Positions 1-8,400 of a DNA stretch of 64,000 bases are shown here, in pieces. This stretch comes from Siderastrea siderea (Eukaryota > Cnidaria > Anthozoa > Scleractinia > Rhizangiidae), in contig OZ034969.1 in NCBI GenBank assembly GCA_964030785.1, positions 31,054,101 through 31,118,100 of the forward strand, in the 5' to 3' direction. The position numbers were made by a program, and so were the translations under genes. Numbering within the stretch: the stretch's first letter is position 1; each line of letters starts with the position of its first letter. The notes beneath the pieces were generated by a model. It searched no databases and was not told the DNA's origin. It saw only the letters and a list, made by a program, of their open reading frames with translations.

Positions 1-878
1 ATTTGATGATCCGGGATGCCGTTCCGGGCTGCTACTGTTGCTGCGCCAATACGGAAACTGTGGCTAGAGAAGTTGCCAGGGATACCAGCCGAAGACAAAA
101 TGCGACGTAACCAATCTGTCAGGAGAGCTCGCGATAATGGGCGACCGTCCTGGAGCAGAAATAAGGGGCCTGGTCCATTGCCCCTTATAGTCAAATACGA
201 CAACAAAGCTTGGAGCGCGCACAGTGGATACGTGCCTCTGCCTATGTGCACAAAACACCCTTTCCTAAACGGGTCTGTTTTTGATGCCTTAATCCTAACG
301 CGAAGGCACGAGGGCGAAGAAGAAGAGTCCACAGAGATATCGGCCACTCCAAGATGGATGGATGGCGAGAAACTGGCCAAATTGGGGACGGTGAACTCCG
401 CAGAGCGAAGAAAGCCAAAATACGCTAGGCAACAGGCTGCCCAACACAAGCAATGATCCGGAATATTGAGATCCAGCGCTTTGAAAATAACCACCATGAC
501 ATCGTCTGTAATAGGTAGCCGTTGAGAAGAAGCATCACCCTGGGTTCGCTTGACGCCTCGAAGCACCCGCTGCAACCTTAGGCAATTGACGAGAGGATCC
601 GGAAAACCCTGATCGATGTGCAGCGAACGCACTGCAGAAAGATACACCTTAATGGTGGAGTATTGCACTGTATTGGCCAAGAATGTTGTGAAAAGGCATA
701 GCGTCCATTCATCCACCGGGCAAGGGGAACCTGAGGGATGAATTTTACCGAGCTGGATGCAAAAGTTGTGAAACTTTCTCTGACCTGATGCATACGAATT
801 CCGCGTCGAGGATGCCAACCCATGTACCAGGAGGTTGTGGCACTGAGCCTCTAGGGTGGAGATATCAAAAGATCCCAT
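1..878 (-). CDS. DIRS-type tyrosine recombinase (partial, C-terminus off the left edge)
   Basis: The frame starts at an ATG at 878-876 and reads 292 codons to the window edge without a stop. It overlaps the last 28 bases of the RT/RNase H frame. Visible catalytic landmarks of phage-integrase-family enzymes are the first Arg in a GFLRSAE block (about residue 158), a Lys in KASKTD (about 200), and the His-x-x-Arg box HSFRIGAA (His about 273, Arg 276). The later His/Trp and the nucleophilic Tyr should lie left of position 1. In DIRS elements this enzyme integrates a circular DNA intermediate, explaining why such elements make no target duplication. Smaller open frames within this stretch on either strand are shadows of it. 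I am confident of the family; completeness cannot be judged. Confidence 0.88.
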   Translation of the reverse strand, partial: MGSFDISTLEAQCHNLLVHGLASSTRNSYASGQRKFHNFCIQLGKIHPSGSPCPVDEWTLCLFTTFLANTVQYSTIKVYLSAVRSLHIDQGFPDPLVNCLRLQRVLRGVKRTQGDASSQRLPITDDVMVVIFKALDLNIPDHCLCWAACCLAYFGFLRSAEFTVPNLASFSPSIHLGVADISVDSSSSPSCLRVRIKASKTDPFRKGCFVHIGRGTYPLCALQALLSYLTIRGNGPGPLFLLQDGRPLSRALLTDWLRRILSSAGIPGNFSSHSFRIGAATVAARNGIPDHQ

Positions 879-2638
879 AGCTGTTGAGGAATTGGAGCAG
901 GGTGTGGTAAAGCCTCGGGCGCCAGACGCCGAAACTCCTGCCAATGGAAACGAGAGAGAGCATCAGCAATCGAGTTATGAATGCCAGGCAAATGTACAGC
1001 TGTAAAGGTAAAATTATATCGAGCTGCCGCCGACAGTAAATGGCGCAGAAGCTGCATAATGCACGGGATTTTCGACGTCCTGGACGTAAGAATGTGCACC
1101 ACTGCCTCGTTGTCCGAGCGGAACAGGACATGGCATCGGTGCCATTGTGGACCCCAAACGTGCGAGGCAACCACAACAGGGAATAGCTCTTTATAAGCGA
1201 TTGATTGATCGCACTGGGAGGGGCCCCACGCCCCGCTGAACCATTCATTTTTGAAATATGCACCAAATCCCAAGGAGCCGGCAGCATCTGACGTAACCTC
1301 CACATCCGTCGATGCGAACATACCCGGGAAAAGCCAAAAGCTCACCCCATGCCATGAGGTGAGAAAGTCAGACCACCACTGAAGATCCTTGTGGAATTCC
1401 AGGTTGAGACGAATAGGATGATCACGCGTGCGAAAGCAACAGAGGAGGTCAATCATGCGGCGAAGAAACGTACGTCCAGGCCACACAACTTTCGCTGCGT
1501 GGTGAAGGTGGCCGATTAGCGACTCGAGTTGGCGTCTGGTACACCACCGCTTGTTCCGCCACAATTGAATCAACTCCTTAAGTGCAACCAATTTGTCAGC
1601 TGGAAGGCGGGCCACTTGTTGCACTGAGTCAAGTTCAATTCCCAACACAGTCAAACAGGTTAACGGGCCAACACACTTGCCCGGGTGAAGGGGAAGGCCA
1701 AGTGACCTACAAACGGCCAAGGCAGTTTGCAGATTATTGGCGCACTGGTTCGAACGTGCTGGGCCTGCTGTGAGAAAATCATCCAGATAGTGCATAAGAT
1801 CGGCCACGTTGTACCTATTGATAATGATCCATTCCACCATATCCGCTATCGAGTAAAAAATGTATGGAGCCGAGCGAAGCCCGAAAGGAAGGGCTAGGTC
1901 AACGAAAAATTGGCCCCGCCACTTCATCCCTAACAAGTACCGATCCTCGGGATGCACCGCCACGTTACGATAAGCAGCCTCGACGTCGAACTTTGCCATC
2001 ATGGCCCCGGGCCCGTGCTTGGCCACCATGCGGATAATCTGGTCGAGTTTGATGTAATGCATAGAGAACTCATCGGCACTAATACCATCGTTTACGCTAT
2101 AGCCGCCAGGGGAGGATAAGTCAACAATAAGCCGCCATTTGCCAGGTTGGCCTTTTTTAGGGATAACCCCGAAACTGCTTACTTGTAAGTTTGGGATGGG
2201 ACTTGAAGGAAAGGGGCCTGCCACCCTGCATCGAGACACCTCATGGGCCAAATAATCGTCAATAACTTTTGGGTTCTGGAAGGCAGATGGTTTGTTCCGT
2301 TTGGCTGCTTTGAGCCTATGAGTAGGTCGGAATCCCAGGCGAAACTCGTACTGAAGGCCTTGTAAAACGACGGAAACTGCTTGCCGATCAGGGTGCCCGA
2401 CCAGTTCCGACGCGAACTGTGCCACATTCAGAGGAGACACCACCGACACAGGATGGAAAAAGGGACCCCCTAAGGAGAAAAGCAAAGAATAGAAAACAGG
2501 AAACACTGGCCAAAGGGTGAAGAAAAACGAATAAATGTGTTTTATTATAAAAGATGTGACTGGTACAAAGGCTACATAGAAACGAGCCAAGCAAACGAAA
2601 ATGCTTGATGCACCCGCCCGATTAACGAAGTATAGCAA
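851..2638 (-). CDS. Reverse transcriptase / RNase H of DIRS-type element
   Basis: A 595-codon open frame. The RT core has a catalytic Asp in MAKFDVEAAY (Asp 218), PFGLRSAP (about 251-258), and the YLDD box at 284-287. RNase H follows with an Asp in TSDAAGSLGFGAY (451), Glu 484 in AYKELF, Asp 509 in RSDNEA and Asp 559 in SIADALSR. The protein ends 32 residues after that without a methyltransferase domain. The first 56 residues are low-complexity, hydrophobic and unlike RT leaders. They coincide with a pyrimidine-rich tract ending in AG at 2471-2470, so the true protein probably begins downstream by splicing or at a later start. The frame shares its last 28 bases with the recombinase. RNA-templated DNA synthesis is known for this family and inferred here. 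Confidence 0.9.
   Translation of the reverse strand: MLYFVNRAGASSIFVCLARFYVAFVPVTSFIIKHIYSFFFTLWPVFPVFYSLLFSLGGPFFHPVSVVSPLNVAQFASELVGHPDRQAVSVVLQGLQYEFRLGFRPTHRLKAAKRNKPSAFQNPKVIDDYLAHEVSRCRVAGPFPSSPIPNLQVSSFGVIPKKGQPGKWRLIVDLSSPGGYSVNDGISADEFSMHYIKLDQIIRMVAKHGPGAMMAKFDVEAAYRNVAVHPEDRYLLGMKWRGQFFVDLALPFGLRSAPYIFYSIADMVEWIIINRYNVADLMHYLDDFLTAGPARSNQCANNLQTALAVCRSLGLPLHPGKCVGPLTCLTVLGIELDSVQQVARLPADKLVALKELIQLWRNKRWCTRRQLESLIGHLHHAAKVVWPGRTFLRRMIDLLCCFRTRDHPIRLNLEFHKDLQWWSDFLTSWHGVSFWLFPGMFASTDVEVTSDAAGSLGFGAYFKNEWFSGAWGPSQCDQSIAYKELFPVVVASHVWGPQWHRCHVLFRSDNEAVVHILTSRTSKIPCIMQLLRHLLSAAARYNFTFTAVHLPGIHNSIADALSRFHWQEFRRLAPEALPHPAPIPQQLWDLLISPP
2470..2510 (-). other. Candidate 3' splice site in front of the RT coding region
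   Basis: On the minus strand a run of about 35 pyrimidine-rich bases ends in TTCTCCTTAG, then the RT-like sequence begins. It separates an implausible hydrophobic leader from recognisable RT sequence. A matching donor upstream in the gag region was not assigned with confidence (a GTGAGT-like site lies near 3131). Inference only. Confidence 0.4.
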
Positions 2639-2874
2639 GCATAAGATGCACGCGAATAATCACGTAAAATAACCCCGAGAAACCAAATTATGATAACAAA
2701 TCGACTAAGGCGGAATGCCGCATTAACAGAAACGGTAAACAACAAGGTAATTAAAGTTACAACTAGTAACGAGCGAGGCCACAACGCTAGGTTACAACGC
2801 AATAACGTCAGAAACAACTGCGAATCGTACGCACGAGCGAGTTGTAGCCACGAACGGCGAATTTTAAGAGTTCC

Positions 2875-4167
2875 TTAAGAGCGGCGGGCTTCTGCACCAG
2901 AAGACGATCCTGGGGAACTGTCACGACGTTTGCGGTCATCGCGGCTGTCCTTGCTGGGACGGCGAGAGCACGTCGTCGCGCGATGAGAGCCCGAGCAGAC
3001 CGTACAGCGATGTGCATATCGGCACGACGCGAACGGGGCTGTGCAGCGACCTTTGTTCCACGAAATGCAGACCACAGCAGAAGATGACGATCCTAGCGGC
3101 TCCGGGTGCTCGTTGGATTGAGCCAGTGAAGACTCACGTACAGATGAACCCGCGGCGTGAAAATTAAACAGTTGAACATTCATACATGACCAATCTGTCA
3201 GGCGAGTGGCGGCAGCATGTTCACGGAAGGCTTGGTCGTACGCGAGCCAAACTTTTCCGGAGAAGTGACGAAACGTGCGTAGGATGAGGAGTTGGTACTG
3301 TAACAAATCCTTCCATCGATGTGGGAAGTGAGTTACCAAAATCAGGGCAAAAATGGAGAAAGCCTCCATCCAGGAAGCAATGTCCTCGATCTTACGACGC
3401 TGTTTCTTCGGTTGCGAGGTGAGAACAAGGCGCCCGTCAAACAGTAGCTGCGGCTCCGACTCCTTCTGCAGCAAGTTCACCGCCAATAACTCGCCCAGGT
3501 CCACGTACTTGCCAGCCACGATTTGTGCGACGATCTTCGCAGGCACGGGCGAGAAACCAGGACCAACAACAAAAGGGTGATCCAGCAAAGATGCAGGCTG
3601 ACCGACAGAACGGGCGGCGATATCGCGAATCGCCCCGCTCTGCGATGAGCATACGTTCGTGGTGCTAGCGCTGGAAGCGAAAGACGACATAGAAGGAGGC
3701 GCGAACGTGGACACAAATGAAGGCACAACAAGTGAATGGCTGGGCCTACCTTGGACTGATTGTACGCCAAATCCTGTCCCCGCTGCCAACAAGCTTGCTG
3801 CCGAACTGGCGAGCGATGGCAAGGCATCAGGAACGCCCACCGAACAAGGCGGCGTGTCCGAACTTGGGATCACAGCGGTGGAATTCGACAAAGACGTGGC
3901 GATCGCAGCAGCACTTGCGGACGCCCGTTCCGCGGCGAGAGCAGCTTGAACTGTCTGTGAGATGAGAGCGACCAGTTCTGGCGAAACTCCAGCGACAGCC
4001 GGCCCGGCCGATTGAAGGGAAGCGTGCGAAGCTTGAAGCGAAGTTGGAGGCACAACGTTCTCACCAGCCGAAGATCTGGCATTTTGCAACGAAGCCGCTT
4101 CTCCAGACGAAGCGGTCGGGAGCGGCGGCGCCGTTTGTAAGCTATTATTCGTCCCACGAGAACCCAT
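2875..4167 (-). CDS. Gag-like ORF1 of DIRS-type element
   Basis: An open frame of 430 codons from the ATG at 4167; it is open further upstream to 4299, but that leader looks like translated 5' sequence, so I prefer the internal start. The N-terminal half is rich in Ala and Ser, typical of ORF1 of DIRS/Ngaro elements. Near the C-terminus there is a Cys/His cluster, CTAPFASCRYAHRC followed by CTVCSGSHRATTC, which resembles the zinc-finger-like motif found in this class of ORF1, and a basic Arg/Ser-rich tail follows. It is presumed to be the nucleic-acid-binding structural protein of the element. It lies immediately upstream of the RT frame in the same orientation, separated by about 240 bases that may be intronic. 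Confidence 0.75.
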   Translation of the reverse strand: MGSRGTNNSLQTAPPLPTASSGEAASLQNARSSAGENVVPPTSLQASHASLQSAGPAVAGVSPELVALISQTVQAALAAERASASAAAIATSLSNSTAVIPSSDTPPCSVGVPDALPSLASSAASLLAAGTGFGVQSVQGRPSHSLVVPSFVSTFAPPSMSSFASSASTTNVCSSQSGAIRDIAARSVGQPASLLDHPFVVGPGFSPVPAKIVAQIVAGKYVDLGELLAVNLLQKESEPQLLFDGRLVLTSQPKKQRRKIEDIASWMEAFSIFALILVTHFPHRWKDLLQYQLLILRTFRHFSGKVWLAYDQAFREHAAATRLTDWSCMNVQLFNFHAAGSSVRESSLAQSNEHPEPLGSSSSAVVCISWNKGRCTAPFASCRYAHRCTVCSGSHRATTCSRRPSKDSRDDRKRRDSSPGSSSGAEARRS

Positions 4168-4340
4168 CGTAGAAATACAAGCGAAGGAAAGAACACAGCG
4201 AAGCCGCCAAGCACAGTCGAAACAGCAAAAGTGCACGTGAGAATGAGCTGACCTCGAAAGCCGAGCTGTAAAACTACGCGACCCCCTGCAGGCCCCCAAT
4301 CACTGCGCATGACCACGACGGGGGAGGCCGCTGACCGGCA

Positions 4341-4769
4341 TTGTTTTGAGTTTAACTTAGCTTAAATTGCATTTAACCACATTAAAATGATGAATGTGAT
4401 CCTGAATAGTGAAATGTTTTCAACTTAAGCAGCTGAAAAACAAACCTGAAAAAATCCAGGCTTACCCAGGATTTGAATGCTAACCTTTGCAGTGACCGGA
4501 TGCAACAACATTTAACTGTGAGGATCACATTCATCATTTCATTTGTTAGGTCTGCAGTTCGTATGATTTATTTCTTATTTATTATCCATCTTTACATTAC
4601 TTTTGTTATAAGCAACATTGTAACTGCTACTTGTAAATATTTACATGTAGGGAGTGTAGGCTACAGCCACATAATAGACCACACCCATTTGGTTTTGGTT
4701 GAAAGCATCTACCCCTACCCACAACGCTTGCACTTGTTCTTTTTAAAAAGTGCACAATTGCAAATATTT
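4341..4769. other. AT-rich stretch between the DIRS element and a small DNA transposon
   Basis: No exon, repeat or RNA gene recognised here. It is presumed intron of OSGEP because the downstream OSGEP exon at 5414 needs upstream coding exons that are not found between 4341 and 5413. Confidence 0.4.
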
Positions 4770-4934
4770 AAGGAAGGTGCCTCCTTTTGTAACTGCGCAT
4801 ACATTCTGCGCATCTCCAGTCTGGTCTGAGATTTTACAGTTTCTTAAGGAATTTACCTTCTAATACAAATGTATTTTTGTGCGGTTTATGGCTATGTGGA
4901 AAAAGCAAGATCTTAGCTAACACTATCAGAATCT

Positions 4935-4966
<32 letters not shown>

Positions 4967-5313
4967 CAGAGATAATTGAGCTTAAAGTTGGAAAGAAAAT
5001 AGCATGCATTCTTTGTACCGTATTTACCTGTGTATAATGTGCACTTTTTTTCACCTAAAATAGCCTCAAAAATGCGTATGCGTATTATACACGGAATTCT
5101 TTTGTTTGGAGTTGTGTGCTTAATTACCATAAAAACAAAGAAACTAAATGTCTTAAAAAAACACTTTTTTTAAAGTTTTTTTAGAATTATGGTTGCTTAA
5201 TTATCTCTGAAAAATGCGTGGTTACCCACATTTTTCTTTTACACTTCCAATATCCCTTGCTAAGATCTGCTTTTTCCCCATAGACATAACCCTTGCAAAA
5301 ATACTTCTGTAGG
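4770..5313. mobile_element. TTAA-type non-autonomous DNA transposon, copy 1 (interrupted, right tip lost)
   Basis: The left terminus reads TTAA then GGAAGGTGCCTCC. The body matches the element at 41449-41825 almost throughout, including the foldback arms (GGGGGTAACCATGCATTTTT near 4949 and its complement near 5220). It is split by about 160 bases of unrelated sequence after 5017, and it ends near 5313 before the terminal GGAGGCAC sequence seen in the other copy. Confidence 0.75.
5018..5178. mobile_element. Insertion inside the TTAA element
   Basis: This segment is absent from the second copy of the host element (41449-41825). It begins with CCGTATTTACCTGTGTATAA and carries an internal near-complement GCGTATTATACACGG, so it looks like a small mobile element or a fragment of one. 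Family unknown. Confidence 0.4.
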
Positions 5314-5413
5314 TTTGTGTCTGGCCTGGCAAGCAAGTTCATTGACATGTTAATAAAAGCTACAGGAAGAAGCCAGTTGTGGTGACTGATGTTTATTGCT
5401 CCTACTATTTCAG

Positions 5414-8400
5414 AGAGAGCAATGGCCCACTGTGGCTCTAATGAAGTTCTTATTGTTGGTGGAGTGGGATGTAAGTGAATAGCTACCTGGCTACTAATTT
5501 GCTGTTAACAATGACATAAATTAAGATTGCACTTCACTGTATTTAATGCACTTGCAAATAATAAAGGTCAGGAAAGAACTAACAAATGTTAAGGCTCTGG
5601 CTGTTGCCAATTAAAACTTATATTAGTTTGTTAATTTGTTGAAGCAAAGAAACTCATTAAACTGGCATTGTTCTGTGTGACAGGATTATGTGATTGTATG
5701 TTTTTTTTTGTGCACTTTATTATAATAATATTATGTTTAGGCCAAGATTAACAGAGTAGCAAAGATAAGCTGAGTTTTAAGTTGATTGCACTTTGGTTAT
5801 GTTTTCAGTGTTGTAATAAGTTGTATTGAATAAATGATATATCTTTTTTAAACTATGTTTATAGGCAACAAGAGATTACAAGAAATGATGGGTAAGCTTT
5901 GAGTGTTCTGTTAAGACTTTTGATTTTGGGTTTGTGTTATTTTGGTTGTGACAAACTGGCTTGGTTGTGAGTTTAGGTGGAGTATGAATAAGTTTGTTGG
6001 CTCTTTACTGACAGAAGTGGTTGGAAAAAGACCAAATAGAAATGAGTACAAATTCCAGTGTTAACTGGAATTCTGTTGATAATTCAGATGTAGATTGAAA
6101 TTCTCCTTCATTTGTCATATATATTTCTTGTCCAATGTTGTCAACTATTTTCTTAGGTATTGCTCTAGTTATCAGTATTATAAATTCAATATTTCAAATT
6201 AAAATTTTTGTCAAACTGATGATGAAAGTGACTTTGTAAATATCAAAATATGCCTTTGAAACTAAAAATGTTGTTCTTTGTAGCAATACCAATAGAGAAA
6301 ATGAATCTAAAAAATAGTAGCTATAGAGAAAATAGACATATCAGAGCAATACTATTCGAGTACTTATGCCACTAGATTACAGTCTATTTTCAGAATACAG
6401 AAGAAATTGTTGCAATTGTTACCTTCTCAAATTTTAGGGACGACTCAAGACCACTGTTTGAATCATTAAAAAAATTAGATACTGTATCTATAAACTAAAT
6501 ACATATCTGACTACTCTCTTCATGTATTCTTACCACCATAATAAGCTTCCAATGTTTTTCAACAACTTCTTTATAACAAACAAAAATATTGATTCTTACA
6601 ACACACGATCAAAATCAAAGATACACCTTGAATTTAGAAGAACAAATTAGGCCAATTTTCTATGAGGTACAGGGGAGCAATTACATAGATTGGAACAACT
6701 TGCCTAACGATCTAGAGATCATAAATTCATACAATCACTGCAAAAAGTCACTGAAATTATACGTACAAAATAAAGTTAATAGAAAGTAATCACATAAACA
6801 AGAATTAGTGGAATTTTATCCCACCTTCTGTAATTACTTGTATATTTATCTGATACAATATTCAGGGGGATCTTTTAAAAAGCTTAAAAGAGCTTGCTGG
6901 ATCTCTTGCTATGTAAGTTTAAGCTAAGAAGCTGTAGAATTGTAAGGAATGATTGAAGGCAAATAAAAGTGATCATGGTCATTGTTATGCACACAATAAA
7001 TAAATTACTCCTCTTTTTGGATGCTTCAGGTATCATGGCTAAAGAGAGAGGAGCAAAACTTTATGCCACTGATGAAAGGTAATGTACTAGTCAACTTTAC
7101 ACACAGTGAATCAGGAAAGCTTGAACTCATTGATTCGTCTAAAAGTTAACATTCTTTTCAATAACTTTTTGCCACAACCAATCAGATGGGAGCTCAAATC
7201 ACATGTATGGTTACAGTCTCCATTACACTGTTGTCCATCTCACCTTTGATGGTTGATGGCTTGGGTATTTGGATAAGATCCCGTAGGCGGGGGGGGGGGG
7301 GGGGGCACTCCCTTATTTGGCCTAAACGGGTATGTGCCGCTCAACAGGGTATGGTTTTCAGGGTCTTGCATCTTAAACAGGGTATACAATTTCACTATTC
7401 AGCATCTTGAACAGGGTGTCATTCTGGAGCGGAAGCCTTGAACAGGGTGTAAATGTTGGTGGGGGGGTATAAGTGTGATAGGACAATTGTATGTGATGCT
7501 TTTTATGCCTTGTATTTACATTAAGGAGGCTTGAAAGGGTTTTTAGCCACGCACACGCATAGCCTACACACGACATCGCTAGAATGCATGCGTCAGCTGA
7601 GTGAATGCAAATTTCTATTAATAAGTTGCGTGCGTAAACTACTGGAAGTTAAATGCCGCGTAAAATCGCATAAACCGGAAATAAAACTTGCACGAAACAT
7701 TTGTTTTTATCTTGAAATTTTGCTTGGTGACCTATCCTGATTTTTTGCATGCATATAACACTAAGTGTGCCAATTCAGATAGAAGCTTTTAGAAGAAAGT
7801 TATTCAGTGGAGTTTTTTGTAATTCAAAAAATGGCTTTTTTGATATAACTTAAGTTCTACTGAATAACTTTTTACTATACTGTCAGAGAAGTTTATTAAA
7901 GAACTTAGGGCATTTTCTAAAAATGCAATAAAAAGGGTAGGTCACTGACTTAATTTTTTGGATAATTGGCAAAAACTGAGATTTGGCTATGATGTCACAA
8001 CCAGCCTTAAAGTATTGGCCGACAAAAGAGTTGTCAAGATATTCATAGATTGCCCACATGCTCAGAAATACTTTCTTGTAATCTTTCCTTGTTTCAAAAG
8101 CCTGTGGTCTTGAGTACGGCCTGTACTCAAGACCAAGGGCACAGTTTTTCCCTATACGGACCGACCTAGGCTGGTAAATAACATATTTATTTTTTCCAAC
8201 ATTTGCGAATTTACAGGGCAATCTTTAAAGGTTACAGGTACGCGAGTAAGTTTCATTGAGTCAGGTGCCAGGAAACTGGGGAGCGAATGTAATCAAAAAC
8301 TTTTGAAACTTTTAAGTTTGAGCTTAATTTTCTCGACGAAAGAGTACCCTGTCATCTCGGAAAAGGTTGTCTTTAAGAACAGACATTCACTTGGGCAATC

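Larger units (their letters stand above)
1..4340 (-). mobile_element. DIRS-superfamily tyrosine-recombinase retrotransposon (left end cut by window)
   Basis: Three minus-strand reading frames occur in the order gag-like (4167 to 2875), reverse transcriptase/RNase H (2638 to 851) and tyrosine recombinase (878 to the window edge). This set of enzymes, with a recombinase instead of a DDE integrase, defines the DIRS order. RNase H is followed directly by the recombinase and no adenine methyltransferase domain is seen, which is more like the Ngaro-type branch than classical DIRS1. Base composition is clearly more GC-rich than the flanking DNA and changes near 4340, which I use as the approximate right (5') border; I could not identify terminal repeats because the other end is outside the window. 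All three frames are open, so the copy may be recent. It lies antisense to OSGEP, probably in one of its introns. Confidence 0.85.

Noticed and set aside
16..456. Plus-strand open frame of 146 codons at the left edge
   Set aside because: It is antisense to the tyrosine recombinase, whose catalytic motifs are in the minus strand.
578..823. Minus-strand open frame of 81 codons
   Set aside because: It is an alternative frame of the recombinase region without motifs.
7883..8221. Minus-strand open frame of 112 codons in an OSGEP intron
   Set aside because: No domain recognised and no splice context; probably part of a dispersed repeat.
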